From a virus: a stretch of DNA of 64,000 nt. Numbering within the stretch: the first letter of the stretch is position 1; each line of letters begins with the position of its first letter. The translations under genes and the position numbers were made by a program. Of the stretch, positions 41,125 to 50,729 are shown in pieces. A model generated the notes under the pieces. It made no database searches, was not told the DNA's origin, and worked only from the letters and a program-made list of their open reading frames with translations. The stretch covers positions 1-64,000 of the IMG/VR virus record IMGVR_UViG_3300023184_000028; one strand, given 5' to 3'.

Positions 41125-41781
41125 TTAATTTTTTTTCCAAACTAAATAAATTGACCTCAATCCATAAGATTTTATGTCATCTCCAACTTCCCAATTGTAT
41201 TTATATACCCCAATATCTAAATTATTATCTTTAAGTAATTTATAATTAAAATTATTTTCCTTAAAAATTGTTTCAAGATATTCTCTAGAGGTTTTAGACA
41301 CAATATTGGTGGCATCGCTATTCTCAATTGAGGATAGATTACAACTTGAACTGGCATTTTCTAATTCAAAGATTATTTCATTTTTATTTGAATTAATATT
41401 TTCCGTTTCTAATATAAGAAGATTACAGGAATTTAAACATTCTATTAAATTTTCTTTTACGTTTTTCAAATGATAAAGTAAACCAGCGTGTAATATAATA
41501 TCGTATTTTTTATCTAATTTTAATTTATCACAATCAACTAATTTTGATTCAATATTTGGATAACTTTTATTTAAAATTTTTAAATTTTCTTTCCTACCTT
41601 CATAAGCAGTTACTTTTGAGCCTTTTTTATAAAACTCATTTCCAAAATAACCATATAAAGCACCTAGTTCTAAAAGTGTTTTTCCATCAAAAAAATCAAA
41701 ATCATCAAATATTTTTGAGACTTCATCATTTATAATCTTAAATCTTTTTTCAACCCATAAAGGGTAGTCTGAAATGTGCAT
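41125..41781 (-). CDS. SAM-dependent methyltransferase
   Basis: 218 residues. Motif I GKTLLELGALYGYFG, an acidic turn AYEGRKENL and a later YDIILHAGLLYHLKN motif give a class I Rossmann methyltransferase. The AGLLYHL and ETE region resembles sugar or lipid O-methyltransferases such as those found next to glycosyltransferases. Soluble. It abuts the genes on both sides by one or two bases and probably modifies the same product as the cluster. Confidence 0.75.
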   Translation of the reverse strand: MHISDYPLWVEKRFKIINDEVSKIFDDFDFFDGKTLLELGALYGYFGNEFYKKGSKVTAYEGRKENLKILNKSYPNIESKLVDCDKLKLDKKYDIILHAGLLYHLKNVKENLIECLNSCNLLILETENINSNKNEIIFELENASSSCNLSSIENSDATNIVSKTSREYLETIFKENNFNYKLLKDNNLDIGVYKYNWEVGDDIKSYGLRSIYLVWKKN

Positions 41782-41782
41782 T

Positions 41783-42859
41783 TTATTTTATTAATTGTTT
41801 ATTGAACCATTCTATTGGTGGTTTAGTATTAAAATGAATTAAATATGAATAATTACAAGATTTTGCCATATTTAAATTATTAAAATTTCTGTGTATATTT
41901 AATTCCTCATCGTTTGAATTTGGGTTAATATCTATATCTTTTATTTTATTTTTCCAAAATAATGGTATGTCATTAATCACCCATTTATAATCTGTTCCAT
42001 TTATATCAATAGAATATAGGTTAGTTGACTTTGGATTTATATTCACACAATTTTCATATCTTTCGTCATAACCATATTTTATTTTAATATTTTTTTCAAA
42101 AAACCCATACGGAATTAATAATGGGGGTGCAATATTAGCAAAATTACCAACATGTCCATATCCATCAAAATGTCTAACAATTTCTTTAGTCGGAATATAA
42201 AATGTTGAAGGCATTGGGGTTCTAACATTATAAAATTCGTCAGGTTTAAACCATAATCTACCATCATCCTCAAATTCAAACCAATATTTTTTAAATCTTT
42301 CTTTTTTTATTATAAGTATACCATCAAAAATACTCCATCTGTATTTTACAAAATTACCCCCATTTTGAAGTTCCCCATTAAAGTGATTGGCAATTCTAAT
42401 TCCTTCTAACCAATGAGAATAGTATATAGCGGATAATGGGTCAGAATCTTTTGTTAAAATATCAATACCATCTCTTAAAACATCTAAAGAACTATCCAAA
42501 AAAACGTGGTCATCATTACAGGCTAACCAAATAATATCATCATTTATTTCAGATATCTCATCGTAAACATTCCTCCAATCTTTAATATAGTTGTTTCTAT
42601 ACCATTTAAGAATTAATTTATCTTTTGGAAAATTCTCATAAATAAAATTTTCAAGTTCTCCTTTTCTATGAATGAATTCATTAGAAATTTCAATATAAAA
42701 AACAAATTTACTAACTAACTCTGAAAACACAGAATAACTTGATAACGTGTATTTAAAAACATCAAACCTACTTGTGGTTGGATAATCATGTCTAACACCG
42801 TTTTTATAACTATTAACTAATCTATGTTCTGTTATTTTAACATTAATTAACACTATCAT
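41783..42859 (-). CDS. glycosyltransferase-like protein
   Basis: 358 residues. An N-terminal MIVLINVKITEHRLVN opens the fold; DDIIWLACNDDHVFLDSS (about 115-135) is the acidic metal-site region of a GT-A enzyme. IFDGILIIKKERFKKYWFEF resembles acceptor-site sequence. The remaining C-terminal half is unassigned. It overlaps the methyltransferase gene upstream by 4 nt. Donor and acceptor unknown. Confidence 0.6.
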   Translation of the reverse strand: MIVLINVKITEHRLVNSYKNGVRHDYPTTSRFDVFKYTLSSYSVFSELVSKFVFYIEISNEFIHRKGELENFIYENFPKDKLILKWYRNNYIKDWRNVYDEISEINDDIIWLACNDDHVFLDSSLDVLRDGIDILTKDSDPLSAIYYSHWLEGIRIANHFNGELQNGGNFVKYRWSIFDGILIIKKERFKKYWFEFEDDGRLWFKPDEFYNVRTPMPSTFYIPTKEIVRHFDGYGHVGNFANIAPPLLIPYGFFEKNIKIKYGYDERYENCVNINPKSTNLYSIDINGTDYKWVINDIPLFWKNKIKDIDINPNSNDEELNIHRNFNNLNMAKSCNYSYLIHFNTKPPIEWFNKQLIK

Positions 42860-44052
42860 TGTACACTATATTTTGGGAAATATTTTATATAGATATCTCC
42901 ATCATTGTCACGAACTTTTTTTATTCGTTCTTTTATTTCATTAAAGAAGTTCCATGCTAATGGTATAAAAACTATGCGGTCATTTTCATTATATTCCGAT
43001 AGAAAATTAACAGATTTGATTTGTATGTTACTTCCAGGTGTATATAAACCCTGTTTCATCGGATTATCATCTATAATATAATCTAATGAAATATTTGCAA
43101 AATTTAAAAATGTCATCCCTTTTGCCGCCGCACCATATCCGATTATTTTATACCCGTCTTTACGATACTTTTCAATTGAGTCAATAAATGTGTTAACAAT
43201 CTCTAACACATTTTCTCTGTAGTTAGTATATGTTTTATGCGATAATAAACCTCGTTCTTTTTCAACATCAATATGATTTTGAATTAAAACATTTTGTTTT
43301 ATTTTTTTACTTAATACAAAAACATAACTGATTCCGTGAGCAGGAGTTTTAACAACATCAATTAAATTTAAATTTGTTCTTTTTGCTAATTCGTTAAAAG
43401 AGTTTACATTGAAGAATGATAAATGTTCATGATAAATTGTATCAAATTGATTATTATTTATCATTTCAGATTGAGATGTTTGAATAAACAATAATGAATT
43501 GTCGTCCATTAAATTATAACAATCATCTAAAAATTGTTTGGCATTTTCGTTATGTGCAAAAACATTCTGAGCTAAAATAACATCAAATTTTTTATCAAAA
43601 CTTTTATCGTTAAAATAGTCACAAACCACTGTATGATTTTTAGAACAAATTTCAAATAAATTAGTTGCCGGTTCAACACCGTAAGTTTTCCATCCATTTT
43701 CCTTAAAAAAATCTAACTGAGTACCATCATTACAAGCAATGTCTAAGATAGTACCATTTGATTTTTTAGTATATAATTCAATAAATTTAGCAAACCACTT
43801 AAAATAATCTCTTAATGTATTTGAAGTCCCGCTAACATATAAATAATTTTTAAATAATAAATCGGGATTTACAATATGTGATAGTTGTAAATGATAACAA
43901 TTAGAACATAAGTTTAATTTTAGTGGAAACTCAGGTAGTTTCTCATTATTCAAATGGTAGGTATTGGCTAATGGTTGATTTTTTAAATCTAAAATTTCTA
44001 TTAAATTTTTACTATCACAACATATACATGTTGTTTTTTCACTACAATTCAT
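42856..44052 (-). CDS. sugar C-methyltransferase (NovU/TylCIII-like)
   Basis: 398 residues. The N-terminal zinc-binding module has Cys9/Cys12 and Cys49/Cys52 pairs (CICC and CSNC). The SAM domain carries DIACNDG (104-110), GVEPA and FDVILAQNVFAH. A C-terminal domain follows with FIDSIEKYRKDGYKIIGYGAAAKG and PLAWNFFNEIKERI, as in TylCIII-type enzymes that methylate C3 of keto-deoxysugars. The neighbouring epimerase fits the same pathway. It overlaps the gene downstream by 4 nt. Confidence 0.8.
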   Translation of the reverse strand: MNCSEKTTCICCDSKNLIEILDLKNQPLANTYHLNNEKLPEFPLKLNLCSNCYHLQLSHIVNPDLLFKNYLYVSGTSNTLRDYFKWFAKFIELYTKKSNGTILDIACNDGTQLDFFKENGWKTYGVEPATNLFEICSKNHTVVCDYFNDKSFDKKFDVILAQNVFAHNENAKQFLDDCYNLMDDNSLLFIQTSQSEMINNNQFDTIYHEHLSFFNVNSFNELAKRTNLNLIDVVKTPAHGISYVFVLSKKIKQNVLIQNHIDVEKERGLLSHKTYTNYRENVLEIVNTFIDSIEKYRKDGYKIIGYGAAAKGMTFLNFANISLDYIIDDNPMKQGLYTPGSNIQIKSVNFLSEYNENDRIVFIPLAWNFFNEIKERIKKVRDNDGDIYIKYFPKYSVQ

Positions 44053-44965
44053 ATTTTTTTATATTATCTCGTTTAGTTAAAACTATAGAATCAAAATTTT
44101 CTACAATACTGTTAGTAATGGTAGTAATCGTTTCTTTAAAAGTAAAATTAAAATTTTTTATAAATTTTTCACAATTTATTGAAAAATTATAGTTTTTTGT
44201 TTGTAATTTAGAGTTAAAAATAACATCTCCTACTTCTTTCTCATTCACAGGTTTATTAATAATCTCGGAAACTGAGTATGCGATTTTTTCTGAAGTACTG
44301 TTAAATGATGCTAAATTATAAATCCCTCTCAAATCTTTAGTTTCTTCAATAATTTTTATAATGGCTGAGGTTAAATCTTTAATTCCTAATATAGGCCTTA
44401 AAGTATCTTTAACATATAAATCAATTTTATTATTCAAAATTGCTGATGTTACCATTGAATTTATCATGATATCTGTTCTCATTATTGGTGAATATCCATT
44501 TACAGTACCAAATCTTAATCCGTAATACTCAATCCCTGAGAATTCGGCATATAAATCAGATACATGTTTAGTTATGTCATAATTGTTATGTGGAACAAAA
44601 CTTAAATAAGTTTCGTCAACAATATTTTCACCAGTTGCTCCATAAACACTGGAACTACTTGCATAAATCAATTTAATTCTTTTATTAATATTTTTAATTT
44701 TATTCAATAAATTTATAAAGTTAATAACATTATTATTAAATGCGTATGTATAATCACCTTCACACATTTTAACACTAGAATGACCTGCCAATAAAACAAT
44801 AGAATCAAAGTTAGATATAAAATCTTCATCTAACGAATTATAGTCACATTTAATAGAATTTTTGTTATTAAACCATCCAATATCAACAGATGTAATCTCA
44901 TAGGGTAAATTTTCATTTAAATAACTACCTATGTATCCATCACCACCAATTATTAAAATTTTCAT
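44042..44965 (-). CDS. NAD(P)-dependent sugar epimerase/dehydratase
   Basis: 307 residues. The extended SDR signature is present: GGDGYIG (7-13), VLLAGHSSV, YASSSSVYG with the catalytic Ser/Thr region and YDITK (Tyr-x-x-x-Lys). The following YYGLRFGTVNGYSP matches nucleotide-sugar enzymes. It is expected to act on a nucleotide sugar as a 4- or 3,5-epimerase or dehydratase; which one cannot be told. It overlaps the C-methyltransferase gene by 11 nt, consistent with coupled action. Confidence 0.85.
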   Translation of the reverse strand: MKILIIGGDGYIGSYLNENLPYEITSVDIGWFNNKNSIKCDYNSLDEDFISNFDSIVLLAGHSSVKMCEGDYTYAFNNNVINFINLLNKIKNINKRIKLIYASSSSVYGATGENIVDETYLSFVPHNNYDITKHVSDLYAEFSGIEYYGLRFGTVNGYSPIMRTDIMINSMVTSAILNNKIDLYVKDTLRPILGIKDLTSAIIKIIEETKDLRGIYNLASFNSTSEKIAYSVSEIINKPVNEKEVGDVIFNSKLQTKNYNFSINCEKFIKNFNFTFKETITTITNSIVENFDSIVLTKRDNIKKYEL

Positions 44966-44976
44966 AATATATTTTT

Positions 44977-46488
44977 TTAAGTTAAAACCATAAATTTATT
45001 TTTTAATTTATCAAAATTATTTCTAACAAATGGATATAATTTTTCTAAATAATCTCTACCTTCATTTTCCGCATTTTCAGTTCCTTTACCCCTGGTTTGA
45101 CTTTCATAATGATAAGCAACTAAATTACCGTCATAATAATTTTCATAACCAAGAGTAACACATTTAAAATTTAATTCAACATCTTCAAAACAAGTTGTGT
45201 ATGATTCATTAAAATATCCACATTTTTCAAATACATTTTTTCTTATCATCATTAATGCTGCGGTATTACCAACAACAGGTCTAAGATTTAGGTTGTAATT
45301 GAAATAACTATATAAACCAGAATGAGTTATTTTAAACTGTTTTTTATCGTCTAAAAACGCCATCATTCCGTCGTGTTGGATAGTGTTATCTTCAAAATGA
45401 AGTCTACATCCAACGGTACCACATTTACTGTTGTTTTTAATTATTTTTATCATTCCATAGATAACATTATTTAATACTTTAATATCATTGTTACAAAACA
45501 ATAAAAGCTCATATTGATTCCCAATGTGATTTTTAACAACGTCATTATTAATTTTTGCAAAATTATAATAATCATATTCTATTAAGTTAACATTTCCAAG
45601 ATTTAGAATATTTTGTCTTATCCATTCTTTTTCTAAATCACTAGACCCAGTATCTGCAATAAAAATATCAAAAAGTTCTGAATTACAATGTTGATAAAAT
45701 GAATTAATACAATTAAATAACATTTCAACTTTTCCTTTTGTGGGTATTATGACCGCAACTTTTCCAATATTTTTTATAGGTTTTTCTTTTATTTCGGGGA
45801 TATAAGAGTTATTAGGTCTCAAATCAAGAGGTAGTTTATCTCCCCATTTTTTGACGAATTTTTCTTTACTCTCCCAAAACTCTTTATTTGGTTGACCTAC
45901 AGATTCATGAGTAATTTCAAATGACGTTGTTACGCCAATTTTAACACCATCCAAATAATTTGGCATGCAAAATAGATGGTCATAAAAATGGAATTTTCCA
46001 ATTGTTTCGTCAAATGTGTGTTTTATTTTGGTTTTATCAAATGATATGAATAACCCATCAATCGTTACCACAGGTATTAAAAATGGTAATTTCGTAGAAT
46101 ATTTACTTAACCATTTTTTTTGACCGACAGGATGATGATAAACTTGTCCGACCATAGTTAAATTCATTCGTTCCCAATATACTCCTGATTCCGGAAAATA
46201 ACAAGAACCCGCTTTACCTACAATTCCGTAATCGGGATTATCTTGAAAATCCTTTAGTAATTTTTTACCCCAATCAGTTTCTAATTTAATATCATTATGA
46301 CAACATACAACAATATCATATTTTGATTCCGAAATACCTTTGTTATAAATTTCGGATAGACTATACTGATTATGATTTACATATTCTAAAATCTCAAAAT
46401 CATTAATTCCAATACTTTTAGACAAATGGTCTTTAAATTTTTTATTATAATCAGAATCTTTATGCGTTGAATATACTACTGTAATCAT
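44977..46488 (-). CDS. tandem GT2 glycosyltransferase
   Basis: 503 residues with two GT-A-like halves. The first (about 1-230) shows MITVVYSTHKDSDYNKKF and IVVCCHNDIKLETDWG. The second (about 245-490) shows KVAVIIPTKGKVEMLFNCIN, LLLFCNNDIKVLNN and RKNVFEKCGYFNES. Two-domain enzymes of this type can add two sugars or make a repeated linkage. The second half ends with an unpaired CFEDVELNFKC motif. It lies between the dUTPase and epimerase genes. Confidence 0.78.
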   Translation of the reverse strand: MITVVYSTHKDSDYNKKFKDHLSKSIGINDFEILEYVNHNQYSLSEIYNKGISESKYDIVVCCHNDIKLETDWGKKLLKDFQDNPDYGIVGKAGSCYFPESGVYWERMNLTMVGQVYHHPVGQKKWLSKYSTKLPFLIPVVTIDGLFISFDKTKIKHTFDETIGKFHFYDHLFCMPNYLDGVKIGVTTSFEITHESVGQPNKEFWESKEKFVKKWGDKLPLDLRPNNSYIPEIKEKPIKNIGKVAVIIPTKGKVEMLFNCINSFYQHCNSELFDIFIADTGSSDLEKEWIRQNILNLGNVNLIEYDYYNFAKINNDVVKNHIGNQYELLLFCNNDIKVLNNVIYGMIKIIKNNSKCGTVGCRLHFEDNTIQHDGMMAFLDDKKQFKITHSGLYSYFNYNLNLRPVVGNTAALMMIRKNVFEKCGYFNESYTTCFEDVELNFKCVTLGYENYYDGNLVAYHYESQTRGKGTENAENEGRDYLEKLYPFVRNNFDKLKNKFMVLT

Positions 46489-46500
46489 ATTTTTTATTTT

Positions 46501-47067
46501 TTATATTCCTGTTGAGCCAAATCCATTATCTCCTCTATCTTTTTCTTCAATATTACTAACTTTAACCAAATCAACCCATTTACCATTAATAACCGGACAT
46601 AAAACCGCTTGAGCAATTTTCATTCCTTTCACTATTGAAACAGGTAAATTACTTGAGTTAAAAATTATCACTTTAATTTCCCCATTATATCCTGAATCTA
46701 CAGTTCCTGGAGTATTTAGAACCGTCAATCCTTGTTTTAGGGCTAACCCACTCTTAGGTCTTACTTGTATTTCGGTACCATCAGGAATATCAAATCTAAG
46801 ACCTGTTGGTACTAATACTCTATCAAATGGTTTTAATTCAAAATCCTCTGTTGAATAAAGGTCAAATCCTGAATCAGATGGGTAATTGTATTCTGGGTCG
46901 GATACTTCGTCAGTTAATTTTTCATATTTTAACTCTCTTTTTGGTGTATAATTGGCGAATTCTTCATCTAACCCATCTAAATCAATTCCCATATCAGATA
47001 ATAGTTCTTTCATTTTAGTTAATTCCCCATCATCTTTTAATAAATAATCAAATTCATCTGTCATCAT
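46501..47067 (-). CDS. dut: dUTPase with an acidic N-terminal extension
   Basis: 188 residues. All five trimeric dUTPase motifs are visible: SDSGFDLYS (I), RPKSGLALKQG (II), PGTVDSGYNGEI (III), KGMKIAQAVLCPV (IV) and DRGDNGFGSTG (V). Usual phage dUTPases are about 140-150 residues; here an extra acidic N-terminal stretch of about 55 residues precedes the core (DGELTKMKELLSDMGIDLD). It lowers dUTP and supplies dUMP. It overlaps the exonuclease gene by 4 nt. Confidence 0.95.
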   Translation of the reverse strand: MMTDEFDYLLKDDGELTKMKELLSDMGIDLDGLDEEFANYTPKRELKYEKLTDEVSDPEYNYPSDSGFDLYSTEDFELKPFDRVLVPTGLRFDIPDGTEIQVRPKSGLALKQGLTVLNTPGTVDSGYNGEIKVIIFNSSNLPVSIVKGMKIAQAVLCPVINGKWVDLVKVSNIEEKDRGDNGFGSTGI

Positions 47068-47768
47068 ATTTCTAACTTTTTTAATTTTTTAATAATATCT
47101 ATTAATACTTTAACGTCACGTTCACAGTATTCAGTTATTTCTTTTAATTTATTTTCATCCCAATATGCGGAATGTACTTTATCGCCAGTTACTTCACCAT
47201 CTTTAGGTGTTGGAATATCCATTGTTGTACAAAGTAAATCTAATGAACCTATGGATGTATATGCCCCATATTGCCAAATCTCTTTTGTATCTATTGCTTT
47301 AATTTCCCAAGGTTTTGTATCATAACTTGGAAGTATTGACGGTGGCATAAGTCCGTTGATAATCATTCTTTTAGCTAACATTGGAATATCAAAGTTCTTT
47401 AAGTTATGTCCACATAGGTAAAAATCCAATTTTCCGCATCTGTCTAATAGTTTTTGACAATCTTTTAATAATTCTTTTTCATCATCACCTGAAAAACTTT
47501 GTGTTTTAATTTCATCTTTGTCAGTGACAAATGCAACACTAACGCAAACTATTTTTGCAAATTCAGGAACAAGAGACGCTCTTCTAATAAAAATTTCATC
47601 TAAAGATAGTTGAGAATCCTCAGGAAATCTTTTTACAAACCAATCAATATATTTAACATATTGTTTAGCAACATTTGGATTAGTGATTTTACACGATTCA
47701 TAATTTTTACATCCACCAACAGTTTCAATGTCAATAAATAAAATTTTTGTTATAGGAATTTTTATCAT
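47064..47768 (-). CDS. DnaQ/PolB-type 3'-5' exonuclease
   Basis: 234 residues. Exo I motif LFIDIETVGG (Asp13, Glu15), Exo II HNLKNFDIPML and Exo III YCERDVKVL form the DEDD set, of the PolB-exo2 kind found alone in many phages. It likely trims DNA or RNA ends. It is soluble and sits at the boundary between the glycosyltransferase genes and DNA-metabolism genes. Confidence 0.85.
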   Translation of the reverse strand: MIKIPITKILFIDIETVGGCKNYESCKITNPNVAKQYVKYIDWFVKRFPEDSQLSLDEIFIRRASLVPEFAKIVCVSVAFVTDKDEIKTQSFSGDDEKELLKDCQKLLDRCGKLDFYLCGHNLKNFDIPMLAKRMIINGLMPPSILPSYDTKPWEIKAIDTKEIWQYGAYTSIGSLDLLCTTMDIPTPKDGEVTGDKVHSAYWDENKLKEITEYCERDVKVLIDIIKKLKKLEI

Positions 47769-47772
47769 AAAA

Positions 47773-48990
47773 TTATTTTATAAGTGATTTGTACCATTCT
47801 GCCCTTGCTTTTGTTACCACATTCAAATCGTATCTATTTTTAACTGTTTCGTATAATCTTTCACCCAAATCTACAACTAAATTTCTATTATCGTTCAATT
47901 TTTTTATAAATTTATACCAATCACTATGATTTCTATTTTCATCCACTAATAACGCATTACCATCAGAAGTGAAATTACCATTGTTTAATGCGTGTTTTAA
48001 GTCAACAGTGTAAGGACCAACATTAGATGCTATGATTGCTTTTTTGTAGAATCCTGCCTCAATTACTTTAAGTTGTGATTTAACTCTATTGAAAATATGG
48101 TTTTTAATCGGTGCTAATGACACATCAAATTTTGAGTAATTTTTCGCATATGCCGTTACAGGTCTTGTCCAAACTCTTCTATACAATTCATTTGCTTCAT
48201 TAGGATATTCTTCTTCTTTATACATTTTTAGATGTTTTACATACTCATCAGATAATCCATAATATTTGTCAGTAACAATTTCTTCATATTTAGCCCACAC
48301 CGTTTCTTCAGGTTTAATTGGCCTTTGTTTTTGTTCTCCTGTTTGTTGATTAATTTCAGTAATTGTACCTCTTGTATCAAATCCACATAAAACAAATTGG
48401 AGGTCTTCTCTCTCAGAATTTAATTTGGACATAGATTGTTCCATTAACATTAAATCATGTAAATGTGATGAACCCCCTAACCAACCAATTCTTAATTTAT
48501 CACTATGTAATGTAGGTTCCTTAAATTGTCCTTCGTTTGGATTAATAGCGTTTGGAAAAATAACAACATTTTTATTTAACAGTTTTATTTCGTCAGCAAA
48601 AATAGATGTTGTTGTAGTAACATACTCCGCAGCTCTTAAATTAGCCGTAATTTTTTCATTCAATTTGTTAACTCTAATTATTTCGTAGATAGGGTGTTCT
48701 TTTGTTGGTAACCAATAATCATCAATATCAACAATAGTGATGATTCCCATTGATTTTAATCCTTGTAATAAATTTGGGGTTTCATCGTAGTTTTGTCCAA
48801 TATTTCTATGAATATGAACAATTTGATATTTTTTCCAATAATTTGGATTCTTAATATCAGGTGAATAATCTATATCCACATGAAAATCATCGGGATACAT
48901 ATTTTGTAAGAACACGTGCGGGTCAACTGAACGAAATTTACCAACGCCGGTTTTATCTGATGGAAGTACTAGTACATTAATTTTTGACAT
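47773..48990 (-). CDS. glycosyltransferase family 4-like protein
   Basis: 405 residues. It has a Rossmann-type start (KINVLVLPSDKTGVGKF), VDIDDYWLPT, the VVIFPNAIN hinge, a LRIGWLGGSSHLHD strand and the donor-site part PIKNHIFNRVKSQLKVIEAG (ENxxxxxExxxxG-like). The final helix DLNVVTKARAEWYKSL is typical of GT4. Its substrate is unknown. It starts the glycosyltransferase section of the long leftward operon. Confidence 0.8.
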   Translation of the reverse strand: MSKINVLVLPSDKTGVGKFRSVDPHVFLQNMYPDDFHVDIDYSPDIKNPNYWKKYQIVHIHRNIGQNYDETPNLLQGLKSMGIITIVDIDDYWLPTKEHPIYEIIRVNKLNEKITANLRAAEYVTTTTSIFADEIKLLNKNVVIFPNAINPNEGQFKEPTLHSDKLRIGWLGGSSHLHDLMLMEQSMSKLNSEREDLQFVLCGFDTRGTITEINQQTGEQKQRPIKPEETVWAKYEEIVTDKYYGLSDEYVKHLKMYKEEEYPNEANELYRRVWTRPVTAYAKNYSKFDVSLAPIKNHIFNRVKSQLKVIEAGFYKKAIIASNVGPYTVDLKHALNNGNFTSDGNALLVDENRNHSDWYKFIKKLNDNRNLVVDLGERLYETVKNRYDLNVVTKARAEWYKSLIK

Positions 48991-49041
48991 TCTTTATAAT
49001 TTTAATAAAGGATAACCAAAAAAATGTAATAAAGAAAGAAA

Positions 49042-49614
49042 TTACTTAGTTTTTTTTATTCGTGAGATTTTACCTTCAAAGATATGTTGACCAACTCTAA
49101 TTGTCATTGTTTCGTCAGTTTTTGTAGATGATTCAAGAATTAACCCATTTTCCGCTAAAACTTCTTCAACAACTTCTTTCATCATTCTTTTTAATTCAGA
49201 ATTTGATGGTAATTTTGTTGATGTTGTTTTATTTTCTGAAATAGGTTCAGGTCTTTTTGTTCCCATTAGTTTAGAGGCTTTTTCAATTAACTCATCCGAT
49301 AAGACTGAATTTGATGGGGACATTGGATTAGACGCAACAATAGGATTTTCAATCATTAATTTTTTAATTTCGTCGGGAAGCTTAGAATTTAGAATTCTGT
49401 CTTTGGTTACAGGTTGAGGATTCGGATTAATTGTTTTAGTTTCCGACATTAATTCTTGAGGTATATTGTATTTTGCGGTTGGGGCCTCATAATCTTCTAA
49501 TTCAGGTTGAGGTATATTAATACTTTGAGATGGAGCATTACCTCTACCCATTTGACTATGTTTATCCATGATAGCTTTTGATATTGCCAATTTTTCCATT
49601 AAATTACTACTCAT
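49042..49614 (-). CDS. hypothetical virion-region protein
   Basis: 190 residues. An initial helix (MSSNLMEKLAISKAIMDKHS) is followed by long Pro/Asn/Ser-rich linkers and a C-terminal folded piece (ELKRMMKEVVEEVLAENGLILESS, here shown in part, then MTIRVGQHIFEGKISRI). The C-terminal piece resembles other short protein ends in this phage. Function unknown. Confidence 0.5.
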   Translation of the reverse strand: MSSNLMEKLAISKAIMDKHSQMGRGNAPSQSINIPQPELEDYEAPTAKYNIPQELMSETKTINPNPQPVTKDRILNSKLPDEIKKLMIENPIVASNPMSPSNSVLSDELIEKASKLMGTKRPEPISENKTTSTKLPSNSELKRMMKEVVEEVLAENGLILESSTKTDETMTIRVGQHIFEGKISRIKKTK

Positions 49615-49615
49615 A

Positions 49616-50023
49616 TTATGCTACGTTTTGTAAGGGAGTATTATCAAATTTCGCGTTAATGATAACATTAACCATACTTTTATCTCCATTAAAATTATAA
49701 CCATCTCTTGGTTCATTGTAAACTTCACCGGTGGGTTTTAACATTAATATTTTGTCTAACCTAAATAACCTCCATCCTGGTAATGGTTGTTCTCCGTTAT
49801 AAGCAGTATAAGATGAACCTTCCATGTCCCAAGCTCTTAATACTCGGTTACCTGCTTTACTAACACCAAAACAAACGGGTTCTATTTCACGCATTCCTCT
49901 ACCGCCAGGCTCGTCACCATCGTAGTAGATGACGAGTTTCTGTCGGTTTTTAATTGCATGAGTAATACCTTCAATCGTTGCCGATTCGGTAATTACTTGT
50001 TTGAAGGTATTTATCAATTTCAT
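49616..50023 (-). CDS. WYL-domain-like protein with a virion-type leader
   Basis: 135 residues. The leader MKLINTFKQVITESATIEG looks much like T4 internal-protein targeting peptides (short helix ending in ITE). The rest resembles a WYL domain: ITHAIKNRQKLVIYYDGD, MREIEPVCFGVSKAGNRVLR and GWRLFRLDKILML. WYL domains bind ligands or nucleic acid and often regulate transcription. No DNA-binding domain is attached. It shares one base with the gene upstream. Confidence 0.65.
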   Translation of the reverse strand: MKLINTFKQVITESATIEGITHAIKNRQKLVIYYDGDEPGGRGMREIEPVCFGVSKAGNRVLRAWDMEGSSYTAYNGEQPLPGWRLFRLDKILMLKPTGEVYNEPRDGYNFNGDKSMVNVIINAKFDNTPLQNVA

Positions 50024-50313
50024 TAGAAATCAGGATATGTCGTATTTGAGTTGTAATGATTAATTGCAACTTCAATATTTCTTTCTCTAACGTCAAATCC
50101 AGCACCTGCGGCCTGATTAAATACGTCTAAATCACCACCTGTACCTTTACCTTGGTCATCACCTGTAGCTAATGCATCGGGGCTAACTGCTGAGTATTCG
50201 TTTGCGATGTTATAATCGTTTCTCGGAAATAAAATATTTCTTTGAGCTTCTGCGATTTGTGATAATGAGTTTCTCTCATCTTGAGAAATGTCAATTGGTT
50301 CTAAAACTGGCAT
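50023..50313 (-). CDS. small hypothetical protein
   Basis: 96 residues, acidic, rich in Asn and Gly (DDQGKGTGGDLDVFNQAAGA) and without motifs. It overlaps the WYL-like gene by one base. It may be a small structural protein. Confidence in the gene rests on its snug packing and coding-like composition. Confidence 0.5.
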   Translation of the reverse strand: MPVLEPIDISQDERNSLSQIAEAQRNILFPRNDYNIANEYSAVSPDALATGDDQGKGTGGDLDVFNQAAGAGFDVRERNIEVAINHYNSNTTYPDF

Positions 50314-50315
50314 AA

Positions 50316-50729
50316 TTAAATTATTTTTTGGATTATTTGGTTTATTCTTTTTAATGCTTCGGTTATTTTTATATCCGAATTTATTTTATCATGACTTTTA
50401 CTTGGTCTGTTCAAGTCATTGACTTTATCTTTATTATGTGGTCTGATATAAGCGTTTGGCATACCACTTTGAGCTTTTGCTTCTTTTCCTGCCTCAATAG
50501 AACTTCTATCAGAGTTTAATGTATGGTTAACCCATCCTAACATATGGTCTCCACCTAAACTATCTTTCTCCCCATTCTCCATTCTATGTTTCATTTTTTT
50601 CAATAAAGAATAAGATACGTTACCTGTTGATAATAAGTTACCAATAGTTTCATTCGTCTCGTACTTTTTCAGATGTTTCAAAGTAGAGTCAGGAATTTTA
50701 TATTCTTTACCGTATAAATCTTTATTCAC
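50316..50729 (-). CDS. hypothetical protein
   Basis: 137 residues. Basic and Asn/His-rich, with LLSTGNVSYSLLKKMKHRM and NAYIRPHNKDKVNDLNRPS. The end is a short leader-like helix (TEALKRINQIIQKII). No family is recognised. The start overlaps the end of the gene upstream by 8 nt. Confidence 0.5.
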   Translation of the reverse strand: MNKDLYGKEYKIPDSTLKHLKKYETNETIGNLLSTGNVSYSLLKKMKHRMENGEKDSLGGDHMLGWVNHTLNSDRSSIEAGKEAKAQSGMPNAYIRPHNKDKVNDLNRPSKSHDKINSDIKITEALKRINQIIQKII

